Below the pieces are notes generated by a model. It saw only the letters and a list, made by a program, of their open reading frames with translations, searched no databases and had not been told where the DNA came from. The position numbers and the translations under genes are program-made. From Pseudomonadales bacterium (GTDB lineage Bacteria > Pseudomonadota > Gammaproteobacteria > Pseudomonadales > Azotimanducaceae), in NCBI GenBank assembly GCA_022448085.1, contig JAKUTH010000007.1, positions 1 to 64,000 on the forward strand: a stretch of 64,000 nt of DNA, written 5' to 3'. Shown here piece after piece: positions 20,313 to 29,091 of the stretch; the first letter of the stretch is position 1, and the number at the start of each line of letters is the position of its first letter.

Positions 20313-21536
20313 TTACTTGACCTCAATCGAGCAATGCCATTCAGGCCACCATCCGGATGGAATTGTTGCATTATCAGCTAATGCTAGCCCGGGTATCGCA
20401 ACCAGTTCTTGGCGGTCAAACAACAGCGGCAAACTTTCGCGCAGCCAAGGTGCGACGCCACGAGATCGATATAGCTCCGCTAGCGAACGATTTTTTCCGC
20501 CGAACGTTATTCGTTCTCCGCCTTGTCGCGATCGCAACCGAAGACCATAACCTAGGGCAATTCCGGTTTCTTGCCGAACCCACGTTAAGGTCCCATTGGA
20601 ATCACCCCATCCCATTCCAACGGAAATAGCAGCATTGTCTGGACGTTCATAATCGCGAACTATATAGAGCCGTCGTCGATACGCTCTAATCGAGATCTGA
20701 TCCCTGATTCGAACGCGGACTGAACGAGTCCCTGGGCTCTCAATTTGTCGAAATACCTCGGTAAGCTGTCCCTTCGTCGGGACGATACCGTATGCCCATA
20801 GCCATCCACGCAGCGTCCTTTCATCTAACCCTATGCAGTCTAGATCTAAGGGCTCGGCTTCTCGTAACGGCAATTCCGGCCAGTCCAACCTCGTTAGATG
20901 TTGCACAGCATCACTAAAGCGCGACCCCACGAAGGGTAAAAGCTTGTGTCGAATCCAATTGCGGTCGTATGTCTCGTCCAAATTACTGTCGTCCTCAATC
21001 CAGGAAAGATGGTGCCTTCTTGCAAACAACGCCAACTCTTTCCTTTCTAGATCAAGGAACGGCCTTACTAACATGCCCTCCCCAAGCGGCCTATTGGCAG
21101 GGATTCCGATCGGGCTACGACCCGAAAACAATTGCCAAAGACGAGTTTCGGCGACATCGTCCGCGTGATGCGCTGTGGCAAGCACATCTCCATCCTTAAT
21201 CAATTGACTCCAAATTCCATATCGTGAACGACGACCCGCAAGCTCTTCATTACCTACCTCAAGTTCAGCTCGAAAAACTTCGATCGGAAGATCCATTTCG
21301 GACGCAACTTTTTGGCAATGAGACTGCCAATCGTCCGCCTTTTCACTCAGCCCATGATTAACGTGAACTGCCTTGCATCTCGTAGGACCAAAAACTTCCA
21401 AAGCCGCCTTCAACAGTACGGTGGAGTCGAGCCCCCCAGAATATGCGACCCAAAAGCAACTGTCGGACTGCATATCCACCGAGGCAGCCACTTCAGAGAC
21501 CGAGGCATACACGGAACGCTTCAGCTTCGACATCAA
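20313..21536 (-). CDS. tilS: tRNA(Ile)-lysidine synthase
   Basis: 407 residues. The PP-loop motif AYSGGLDSTVLL (about 33-44) and ATAHHADDVAETRLWQLFSG are characteristic, followed by the substrate-binding and C-terminal TilS domains. It converts C34 of the AUA-reading tRNA-Ile to lysidine, an essential step. It follows dnaE by 63 nt. In most relatives accA sits between dnaE and tilS, and it is absent here. Confidence 0.94.
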   Translation of the reverse strand: MMSKLKRSVYASVSEVAASVDMQSDSCFWVAYSGGLDSTVLLKAALEVFGPTRCKAVHVNHGLSEKADDWQSHCQKVASEMDLPIEVFRAELEVGNEELAGRRSRYGIWSQLIKDGDVLATAHHADDVAETRLWQLFSGRSPIGIPANRPLGEGMLVRPFLDLERKELALFARRHHLSWIEDDSNLDETYDRNWIRHKLLPFVGSRFSDAVQHLTRLDWPELPLREAEPLDLDCIGLDERTLRGWLWAYGIVPTKGQLTEVFRQIESPGTRSVRVRIRDQISIRAYRRRLYIVRDYERPDNAAISVGMGWGDSNGTLTWVRQETGIALGYGLRLRSRQGGERITFGGKNRSLAELYRSRGVAPWLRESLPLLFDRQELVAIPGLALADNATIPSGWWPEWHCSIEVK

Positions 21537-21599
21537 GATCTACCGCTCAGCCACGTGCAACATATTCAAACCCATTCGCCTATTACGGGTACAAAGAGG

Positions 21600-24500
21600 T
21601 TAAGTGGAATAACGAAAGTGGACAGCAGATACACCGAATTCCTCCCGCAAAGAAGTGAGCAGTTGATCAGATGGTTGAACCCGCCAGTCTTCTCCAAGTA
21701 CTACGCGTCCGGTCGCTTCTTCATTCCGATACGCAATCGTGACCTCACAACCTTGCGACGAATCAATCTGTGCACGGTAAACTTCGAGTTTCTCGCGCAG
21801 TCGACCGGGGAAATCGCCGCCCATCTCTTGCTCGCATGTCGAGATTTCAATTCGACCACGGAACCGTCGCCGGGCCTCCTCCACCGTGTAAACGGCTACG
21901 GCACGGATCTTTAAATCACCAGAATACTCGTCCGGTTGGACGGTTCCTTCGACGATAAGAACCGCGTCCTTCGTTAGCTTTTGATGGTGTTCGGCATACG
22001 TGTCGCCAAACACGCTTACTTCGACACGACCGCTTTGATCATCGAGAACCACGAAGGCCATACCTTCGCCACGCTTACTGCGCCTCGATCGATTCGAAAC
22101 GACCAGTCCAGTAATAGTTCGAGTACCCTGTCCCGCTTGCAAATGAGCAATTTTTGTAGGGCAAAACGTGCGAATTTCATCGATGTAATCATCTATTGGA
22201 TGCCCAGTCAGATAGAGTCCCAGCGTCTCTTTTTCACCTTCAAGTCTTGTCTTTGTTTCCATCGCCCGAACACGCCGCGACGTTATGTCTGCAGCAGGGG
22301 CTTCTATACCGCCAAACATGTCGTGTATTCCAAGGGAACGGTCCCTAGCGCTTTGTTCCGCCCCTTGTATCGACTCATGAATCCCAGTCAAAAGTTCAGC
22401 CCGAATTTGATCCAGCCCAGAATCTAACGAGGCGAGGCTATCCATGGAGCCAGACCGAACTAGCGCCTCGATGACTTTCTTATTGGCTCGACGTACGTCA
22501 ACACGATTGCAAAAGTCTTGTAAGTCGACAAAGTTGCCCCGTTTTCGTTCGCTGGTGATGGCCGCGACTGGACCCTCCCCTATACCCCTTACCGCGCCCA
22601 GTCCGTACACGATCGACCCTTCGACGGCTCTAAACTTGAACTCGCTTTGATTCACGTCCGGCGGGTTGACGGGAATTCCCATTCGTGATGCCTCGTCAAC
22701 GAGCGTTACCACCTTATCGATATTCTGCATATCTGCTGACAAAACGGCGGCCATGAACTCTGCGGGATAGTGAGTTTTGAGCCACGCGGTTTGAAATGAA
22801 AGCATGGCGTAGGCAGCTGAGTGGGCTTTGTTGAATGCATAACCTGCAAACTTCTCCATTTGATCAAAAATGTTATTTGCCAAAGTTTCATCCACTGCGT
22901 TCGCCGCAGTGCCTTCCAAGAAAGTAGCCCGCATTTTCGCCATTTCTTCAGGGATCTTTTTACCCATTGCTTTGCGCAGCAGATCAGCCTGACCCAGGCT
23001 AAAGCCGGCCAGTTCTTGTGAAACGTTCATAACGTCTTCCTGATAAAGCATGACGCCATAGGTGGTACTCAAAACTGATTCCAACCGTGCGTGAGGATAG
23101 GTAACAGGGGCATTACCGTGTTTTCGAGAAATGTAGTCATCGACGGCTCCGGACTGCAACGGCCCCGGACGGAACAACGCCACGAGCGCGATCACGTCAT
23201 TGATGTTGTCCGGTAACAGCCGACGAATCAGATCCTTCATCCCCTCCGACTCAAGTTGGAATATCGCCGTCGTTTCCGCCGATCGCAAGAACTCAAAGGT
23301 GGGTTCGTCGTCTAGCGGAATCGTTCGAATATCGATGGGTTCGTCACCACACCGCCGCCGAGAGTGATTAATATCCGTTACCGCCCAATCGATTATCGTC
23401 AACGTTTTAAGTCCTAGAAAATCGAACTTGACCAAGCCTGCTTCTTCAACATCGTCTTTATCGAACTGGGAGACCGTCGCCGCTCCCATCGTTTCTGTGT
23501 AGAGTGGAACGTAGGATTCAAGGGCTGAAGGTGCAATTACGACACCCCCAGCGTGTCTGCCCACGTTACGTACGAGACCTTCTAACCGGTACGCCATGTC
23601 CATGATTTCAGCCACGTCATCGCTTTCGTCGATGAATTCACGAAGCTCCTCTTCCTGGGCCACTGCCTTATCAAGCGTCATGCCCACTTCAAATGGGATC
23701 ATTTTGGACAGTCGATCGGCAAGTCCGTAGGGCTTTCCTTGTACCCTGGCAACATCCCTGACCACAGCTTTAGCAGCCATGGTGCCAAACGTAGCTATTT
23801 GACTAACGGCCTCAGCCCCGTACAACTCAGCAACGTGATTGATAACTTCGTCGCGTCGCACCATACAAAAATCAATGTCGAGATCCGGCATCGAAACACG
23901 TTCTGGATTCAACAATCGTTCAAACAGAAGATCGTATTGCAAAGGATCAATGTCAGTGATGCCCAGGCAGAACGACACCAACGATGCCGCACCCGAACCG
24001 CGACCTGGACCCACAGGAATTTTACGTTGTTTCGCCCAGTTGACGAACTCCATTACGATCAAGAAATAGCCCGCGAAACCCATTTCGTTGATAACGCCGA
24101 GTTCGTAATCTAAGCGATCGATATATTTGGCGCGATCCACCTCGTCCGATCCCGAACTCGCGTGCCGAAAATAATCTTCAAGCGCCTCGTGAGCTGTAGA
24201 AGTCAGGAGTTCTTCACGCGTTGTGTCCTCGGGTACCGGATAAATCGGCAAGTGATAGGTATCGAGATCGACGAGCAAATTACAACGGCGACTTATTTCA
24301 TACGAGTTTTCTAGTGCTTCAGGAATATCGGCAAACAGCGCGGCCATCTCGTGGCCGGAGCGGAGGTATTGTTGATCGGAAAAACGTCGTTCGCGACGAG
24401 GATCATTGAGCGTTCGGCCTTCTTGTATACATACCCGAGCCTCGTGAGCTTCGAAATCTTGAGCATCTAGAAAGCGGACGTTATTAGTCGCCACCAAGGG

Positions 24501-25058
24501 AATCCCCATAGATTCCGCTAACGCAACCGCGGCGCCAATGTACTCGTCTTCGTCGGAGTGCCCGGTTCGAGACAACTCGATGTAATAACGGTTCGTGAAG
24601 ACATTCCTCCATTGCTCTGCCCGTTCGATCGCCTCGGACATTTCACTATTTATCAGCGCCATGCCTACGTCGCCGCGATGCCCGCCCGATAGGAGAATCA
24701 GGCCCTCATTCAACTCTTCGAGCCACTCCTTTTGAAACGTCCCTCGATCCTGAGACCGAATGTAGGAACGAGATGCGAGCTTGAGCAGATTGTGGTAACC
24801 CCTTTGATTAGTAGCTAAGACGATTAGCCGGTACGACCTCGCTTCCTCACGCACCTCCAATTCCAGCCCCACGATGGGTTTGACGCCCTCGGCCCTACAT
24901 GCCTTATAGAACTTCAACATGCCAAAAAGATTGCCGAGATCAGTGACCGCCACCGCCGGAAAGCCCATTTCCCTGGCTCGTTCTGCGAGAGCTTCAACGC
25001 GAACAAGCCCGTCGGTTATCGAGAATTCGGTGTGCAACGAGAGGTGAACAAATGCCAT
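21600..25058 (-). CDS. dnaE: DNA polymerase III subunit alpha
   Basis: 1152 residues from ATG at 25058; a GTG one codon upstream overlaps the rnhB stop. The order is PHP domain (FVHLSLHTEFSITDG onward), polymerase domain with the catalytic PDLDIDFC (about 398) and GRGSGAASLV, then helix-hairpin-helix, then the OB fold (ITGLVVSNRSRRSKRGEGMAFV, about 985) and C-terminal tau-binding domain. The internal clamp-binding region reads IHDMFGG. It is the replicative polymerase. It is normally followed by accA; here tilS follows directly. Confidence 0.97.
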   Translation of the reverse strand: MAFVHLSLHTEFSITDGLVRVEALAERAREMGFPAVAVTDLGNLFGMLKFYKACRAEGVKPIVGLELEVREEARSYRLIVLATNQRGYHNLLKLASRSYIRSQDRGTFQKEWLEELNEGLILLSGGHRGDVGMALINSEMSEAIERAEQWRNVFTNRYYIELSRTGHSDEDEYIGAAVALAESMGIPLVATNNVRFLDAQDFEAHEARVCIQEGRTLNDPRRERRFSDQQYLRSGHEMAALFADIPEALENSYEISRRCNLLVDLDTYHLPIYPVPEDTTREELLTSTAHEALEDYFRHASSGSDEVDRAKYIDRLDYELGVINEMGFAGYFLIVMEFVNWAKQRKIPVGPGRGSGAASLVSFCLGITDIDPLQYDLLFERLLNPERVSMPDLDIDFCMVRRDEVINHVAELYGAEAVSQIATFGTMAAKAVVRDVARVQGKPYGLADRLSKMIPFEVGMTLDKAVAQEEELREFIDESDDVAEIMDMAYRLEGLVRNVGRHAGGVVIAPSALESYVPLYTETMGAATVSQFDKDDVEEAGLVKFDFLGLKTLTIIDWAVTDINHSRRRCGDEPIDIRTIPLDDEPTFEFLRSAETTAIFQLESEGMKDLIRRLLPDNINDVIALVALFRPGPLQSGAVDDYISRKHGNAPVTYPHARLESVLSTTYGVMLYQEDVMNVSQELAGFSLGQADLLRKAMGKKIPEEMAKMRATFLEGTAANAVDETLANNIFDQMEKFAGYAFNKAHSAAYAMLSFQTAWLKTHYPAEFMAAVLSADMQNIDKVVTLVDEASRMGIPVNPPDVNQSEFKFRAVEGSIVYGLGAVRGIGEGPVAAITSERKRGNFVDLQDFCNRVDVRRANKKVIEALVRSGSMDSLASLDSGLDQIRAELLTGIHESIQGAEQSARDRSLGIHDMFGGIEAPAADITSRRVRAMETKTRLEGEKETLGLYLTGHPIDDYIDEIRTFCPTKIAHLQAGQGTRTITGLVVSNRSRRSKRGEGMAFVVLDDQSGRVEVSVFGDTYAEHHQKLTKDAVLIVEGTVQPDEYSGDLKIRAVAVYTVEEARRRFRGRIEISTCEQEMGGDFPGRLREKLEVYRAQIDSSQGCEVTIAYRNEEATGRVVLGEDWRVQPSDQLLTSLREEFGVSAVHFRYST

Positions 25059-25060
25059 CA

Positions 25061-25690
25061 CTAAGATCGCTTACGGGATGTTTCGTCATTCATCAATAGA
25101 TTCCGGACAGGCGCAAAAGTTTTTCGGTGAATTGTGCTCGGGCCGTGCAGTTTCAGAGCGAACAAGTGCTCGCGCGTTCCGTATCCTTTATGCCGATCGA
25201 AACCGTATTCCGGATAATCCTTAGACGCAGATACCATTACGTTGTCACGGAAGACTTTGGCTAGGATTGATGCAGCACTAATCGCTGCCACCTTGGTATC
25301 CCCCCGCACGATAGTGTTTGTCGGGCAGGCGAGGCCTGGATCCACGTTTCCGTCGACCAAGGCCATGTCTATCGATATACCTAGGTTGGATACGGCACGG
25401 CGCATCGCTAACAACGTGGCTTGCAATATATTTAATCGGTCGATTTCTTCAACATTGGCGCAGCCCAACGCCCAGCCGATCGACCGTGCCTGGATTTCGT
25501 CTTTGAGGGCTAGTCGAACTTTGTGTTTAAGTGCTTTCGAATCGTCAAGCCCATTAATGGGTTTGTCGGGGTCCAAAACAACTGCCGCCGCCACCACGGG
25601 TCCGGCCAGCGGACCTCGACCTGCCTCATCAATCCCAGCTGTTTTGCTTAGGAGTGGATAGGAACCACTCCACTCTGCTTGTGTATTCAT
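25061..25690 (-). CDS. rnhB: Ribonuclease HII
   Basis: 209 residues from the ATG at 25690, which overlaps the lpxB stop as ATGA; a longer frame to 25747 lies inside lpxB. The motif [19 protein letters not shown] carries the catalytic Asp-Glu, and further acidic residues are in LDDSK and ALVDGN. It cleaves RNA in RNA-DNA hybrids, including single misincorporated ribonucleotides. Sits in the conserved lpxB-rnhB-dnaE order. Confidence 0.96.
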   Translation of the reverse strand: MNTQAEWSGSYPLLSKTAGIDEAGRGPLAGPVVAAAVVLDPDKPINGLDDSKALKHKVRLALKDEIQARSIGWALGCANVEEIDRLNILQATLLAMRRAVSNLGISIDMALVDGNVDPGLACPTNTIVRGDTKVAAISAASILAKVFRDNVMVSASKDYPEYGFDRHKGYGTREHLFALKLHGPSTIHRKTFAPVRNLLMNDETSRKRS

Positions 25691-26865
25691 ATTTGATCGG
25701 AAACTAATGACATAACAACATCCGCAGCACGCTCGGACGCTCCACATCTCAGTTTGCCATGGATCTCCTTAAAGGCATGTCTAAGACCTTCGTCGTTCTC
25801 AAATCGTTTGATCTCTTCCGCTAGAGCGTTCGCTAGACGATCGGGAGTCGCGTCGTTTTGAAGCAACTCGGGCACTATGCTGTAACCAGCCAAAATATTA
25901 GGGAGTGCAACGAATTCCGATCGAATCAATCTTTTAGCGATCCAATAACTGAACCCTCCCAAACGATAGCTCACTACCATAGGTCGACCTAAAAGCAGTG
26001 CTTCTAATGTGCTTGTTCCGGCCTTAGTTAGAACAACGTCGGACGCGGCGATAGCGCGCTCGGAATTGCCTTCGATTAACCGCACGTCGACCTGCGTCTT
26101 TTTTGCAACAATTTCTGTCAAAAGAGCTTGTATTTTTGCACTAACACAAGGGATAACCAGGACGGCTGAAGGATAGTGCCGACCCTCAGGGTTGATTCTA
26201 GCCACAGCCCGCTCGGCTGCGTCGATGAACAAGTCGCCGAGAAATCGGACTTCGGAAAGACGACTGCCAGGCAACAGCCCCACTACGAGGGCATCAGCTG
26301 GTAGCCCCAGATCGGCGCGCGCGCGCGCGCTTCTTTCGCCCGGTTCTATATTCGGATCTATGTCGTCCGCAAGCGGATGTCCAACAAATTCTGCTCGAAC
26401 GCCGGAATCGCGATACAAGGGCGGCTCGAAAGGAAATAGTGCCATCACCACATCAGTGGAGCGGCCGATCTTACGAATCCTACCCCGTCTCCATGCATAT
26501 ACTGCGGGGCTGACATAGTGGGCCGTCGGTACGCCCCGACGCTTTAGCAGCCGTTCGAGCAACAGGTTAAACACGTTGAAATCAATTCCCACAACCACAT
26601 CGGCTTCCCTAAAACATCGATACAAGCAGCGGATGATCCGCACTAACGTGGGTAACCTCTTAAGCGGATCTATAAATCCATTAACGGACAGCTCCTCGAT
26701 ATTTGCGAGCGATTCGAGACCTTGCTTAACCATTTGATCCCCACCCACGCCTATAAATCGAAGGCTCGTGGCTCGCCTAGCCAACGCGCGCATGAGTCCC
26801 GATCCTAGAATATCCCCGGATTCTTCACCGGCGACGATGCCAATCGTCAAGGTTGGTTTAGCCAT
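25687..26865 (-). CDS. lpxB: Lipid-A-disaccharide synthase
   Basis: 392 residues. The N-terminal [17 protein letters not shown], central [18 protein letters not shown] and [14 protein letters not shown], and C-terminal [21 protein letters not shown] are diagnostic for this GT19 family. It joins two UDP-diacylglucosamine derivatives at the inner membrane to give the lipid A disaccharide. Overlaps rnhB by 4 nt. Upstream the usual partner lpxA is missing, and a 110-nt spacer separates it from fabZ. A run of eight GC dinucleotides lies inside the gene. Confidence 0.97.
   Translation of the reverse strand: MAKPTLTIGIVAGEESGDILGSGLMRALARRATSLRFIGVGGDQMVKQGLESLANIEELSVNGFIDPLKRLPTLVRIIRCLYRCFREADVVVGIDFNVFNLLLERLLKRRGVPTAHYVSPAVYAWRRGRIRKIGRSTDVVMALFPFEPPLYRDSGVRAEFVGHPLADDIDPNIEPGERSARARADLGLPADALVVGLLPGSRLSEVRFLGDLFIDAAERAVARINPEGRHYPSAVLVIPCVSAKIQALLTEIVAKKTQVDVRLIEGNSERAIAASDVVLTKAGTSTLEALLLGRPMVVSYRLGGFSYWIAKRLIRSEFVALPNILAGYSIVPELLQNDATPDRLANALAEEIKRFENDEGLRHAFKEIHGKLRCGASERAADVVMSLVSDQI
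26315..26330. repeat. (GC)8 dinucleotide repeat inside lpxB
   Basis: Sixteen bases of uninterrupted alternating GC encode Ala-Arg-Ala-Arg-Ala in the LpxB segment [10 protein letters not shown] gain or loss of one unit would shift the reading frame. Alternating GC can also adopt Z-DNA. Confidence 0.9.
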
Positions 26866-26871
26866 GTTTTA

Positions 26872-26930
26872 GTGGTCCGATCGCACCATGGCTCGCGCCT
26901 AACTCATCTCAAGTTTCACGGTCGGACCAC
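26872..26930. repeat. Inverted repeat in the fabZ-lpxB spacer (lpxA gap)
   Basis: Perfect 9-bp arms GTGGTCCGA (26872-26880) and TCGGACCAC (26922-26930) are separated by 41 nt. They lie in the 110-nt spacer where lpxA is expected. No lpxA-like peptide is readable in this spacer. The long loop makes a strong hairpin doubtful; it may be a site left by rearrangement or a chance repeat. Confidence 0.5.
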
Positions 26931-26975
26931 CGATCTCTCACGATTCAATCAAAGGCCCTTTTCGGGATCCCTGCA

Positions 26976-27410
26976 TTAGATTTTGCGTTCCGCGCATAGC
27001 AACTCCGTTGTACAAGCAAGTTCGTCATCGACATAGGCGTTGCAATTAAATTTCATCATTGTGCGACGATGCGTCAGAATGGTGGCTTCAAGCAACAGTC
27101 GATCACCCGGCACGACCGGGCGCTTGAAACGGGTCTTATCGGTTCCCGCCAAGTAGTGCAGGTAACCTTCAGCCGGACTGTTGTCTCGGGTTTTGAATGC
27201 AAGGATCCCCGCTAACTGCGCCATGGCTTCAATGAGAAGAACGCCCGGCATAATGGGGTGGTCCGGGAAATGACCTTGAAAAAAAGGTTCGCCAACACTT
27301 ACGTTTTTATACCCGCGAATATCTTTTCCCGGATGGATTTCTGTCACCCGATCAACGAGAAGGAATGGGTACCGGTGTGGGAGATATTCGAATATCTCGT
27401 CTATGTCCAT
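26976..27410 (-). CDS. fabZ: 3-hydroxyacyl-[ACP] dehydratase FabZ
   Basis: 144 residues. [11 protein letters not shown] carries the catalytic His, and [22 protein letters not shown] carries the hot-dog fold motif with the catalytic acid. It dehydrates beta-hydroxyacyl-ACP in fatty-acid synthesis and competes with LpxA/LpxD for hydroxymyristoyl-ACP. It lies 33 nt after lpxD, the conserved lpxD-fabZ pair; the third member lpxA is missing. Confidence 0.97.
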   Translation of the reverse strand: MDIDEIFEYLPHRYPFLLVDRVTEIHPGKDIRGYKNVSVGEPFFQGHFPDHPIMPGVLLIEAMAQLAGILAFKTRDNSPAEGYLHYLAGTDKTRFKRPVVPGDRLLLEATILTHRRTMMKFNCNAYVDDELACTTELLCAERKI

Positions 27411-27443
27411 AGTACTGTGAGTCGATTCGACAACGTCCGAACC

Positions 27444-28478
27444 TTAATCGTTTTGCCGTCCCGGGTCTGTCTTTTTTTCGAGTCGGGCTAGCCGTTTCGC
27501 GAGTTGGTCGATTTCGCCGAACCGCAATGCATTACGCTTCCAACGAGCCGACTTATCGTGCAGTACACCTCCCGAGTACAACCCTGGTTCTTCAATGGAC
27601 CGCGAGACATGGGTCATCGCGCTAACCATTACCCCATCCGTTAAGCGGATGGGACCATCTCCTGCCATTCCGACAGCACCGCCAATCATGCAGTTACGGC
27701 CGACCACGGTGCTCCCCACCATCCCGACGCACCCGCAAATTACAGTGTGGTCTCCAATTTGGCAGTTGTGACCGATCTGCACCTGGTTATCAATCTTCAC
27801 CCCATCACCCACTACGGTATCTTCGATAGTCCCCCTATCTATCGTGGTGCACGAACCCACGTTGACGTCATCTCCAAGACGAACTCCTCCGATCTGCGCG
27901 ATTGGCTGCAGGTGACCTTTTGCGTCCGGCGCGAACCCAAATCCATCAGCGCCTATTACCGCACCACTATGGATCATGCAACGAGCCCCAACGCGCACTC
28001 CGTGATACAAAACCGCGCCCGGCATAACGACTGTATCGGTCCCGATCACACATCCTTCTCCGACATATGCACCGGACCCGATCTCAACCCCATCGGCAAG
28101 GATTACTTCTGACTCAATTTTGGCGAAGGCTCCAATTCTGACGCCATCCCCAAGTGTTGCGGAGCCATCGACCAGCGCGGGTTCTTGAATTCCGACCGGC
28201 AGCCTCGGACGTTTCTCAAACAACATCGAAGCGACGGCAAACGCATGGTACGGATTTTCAACAACGAGTGAGTTGGTAGGACAGCTCGCTAAATCGTTTG
28301 CCTGCAAGATGACGGCGGATGCGGATGTATCAGCAAGGTATTTGCGGTAAGCGCGGCTTGAAAGATGCGTGAGTTCCCCCAGGGCGGCAGTTTCTATCGG
28401 ACCAAGGCCGGTAATTTTCGTATCACCATTGCCTACAAGTTCCGCATCAACGAGCACGGCGATTTCAGCAAGCTTCAC
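27444..28478 (-). CDS. lpxD: UDP-3-O-acylglucosamine N-acyltransferase
   Basis: 344 residues. An N-terminal uridine-binding domain (about 1-95) is followed by many left-handed beta-helix hexapeptide repeats (IGAFAKIESEVILADGVEIGSG type, about 100-300) with the catalytic-His region QIGHNCQIGDH. A C-terminal helix ends the protein. It adds the second hydroxyacyl chain in lipid A synthesis. It stands between skp and fabZ as usual. Confidence 0.97.
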   Translation of the reverse strand: MKLAEIAVLVDAELVGNGDTKITGLGPIETAALGELTHLSSRAYRKYLADTSASAVILQANDLASCPTNSLVVENPYHAFAVASMLFEKRPRLPVGIQEPALVDGSATLGDGVRIGAFAKIESEVILADGVEIGSGAYVGEGCVIGTDTVVMPGAVLYHGVRVGARCMIHSGAVIGADGFGFAPDAKGHLQPIAQIGGVRLGDDVNVGSCTTIDRGTIEDTVVGDGVKIDNQVQIGHNCQIGDHTVICGCVGMVGSTVVGRNCMIGGAVGMAGDGPIRLTDGVMVSAMTHVSRSIEEPGLYSGGVLHDKSARWKRNALRFGEIDQLAKRLARLEKKTDPGRQND

Positions 28479-28500
28479 AGGCGCTGGTCGGCCTATTCCA

Positions 28501-29010
28501 TCACTGTTTTTCGTTTAACTTCTCAGTAACTTTACGGGTTATGTTGTGTTTCGCGTTCGTGTAGAGGAGCCCTGCTCTCGGCATAACGAGATCGTACCCC
28601 TCGACCTCAATTAAATCCTGAAGCACGGCCTGAAGTTTCGGGGTCATTTCTCGCATAAGATCTTGCTGAAGTTCATTGCCCTTCTTTTGGTATTTTTGGA
28701 GCTCGAACTGCGCGTCGATATTCAAATTCTCGATATCCTTTTGGAGTTTCTGTTTCTCTCCATCGGAGATAACTTCCGCGTCCTTTGCCAACTGTTCCTG
28801 AAGCGACTTGATTTGATCGCTAAGGGATTGGATCTTGAGTTCATCGGCTTCGACCGCTGTTCGAATAGCCTCAATCTTTGCTTTGCCTTCTTCACTCTGA
28901 AGAATCGCCTGTTCTGCATTAATTACCACGATCTTCAATTCAGCTTGAGAACTAAGAGACGAAAGCAAAACCGCCGGTAAAAGCCACTTCTTCCATTTAT
29001 TACGCACCAT
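28501..29010 (-). CDS. skp: OmpH/Skp family periplasmic chaperone
   Basis: 169 residues from the ATG at 29010, which gives a signal peptide (KWKKWLLPAVLLSSLSSQA) cleaved near AQAEL-like SQA/EL; a longer frame from 29091 hides it. The mature protein starts KIVVINAEQAILQSEEGK and continues as long coiled-coil helices, as in the tentacles of trimeric Skp. It holds unfolded outer-membrane proteins for delivery to BAM. It is directly downstream of bamA in the conserved order. Confidence 0.93.
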   Translation of the reverse strand: MVRNKWKKWLLPAVLLSSLSSQAELKIVVINAEQAILQSEEGKAKIEAIRTAVEADELKIQSLSDQIKSLQEQLAKDAEVISDGEKQKLQKDIENLNIDAQFELQKYQKKGNELQQDLMREMTPKLQAVLQDLIEVEGYDLVMPRAGLLYTNAKHNITRKVTEKLNEKQ

Positions 29011-29091
29011 ACTTCTCCTTCTGGTTCTTGGGATCTGCCACAACAGCCATGGACGTTCTAGACGCGGAGTATAGGCCTGAAAGCAACGCAA

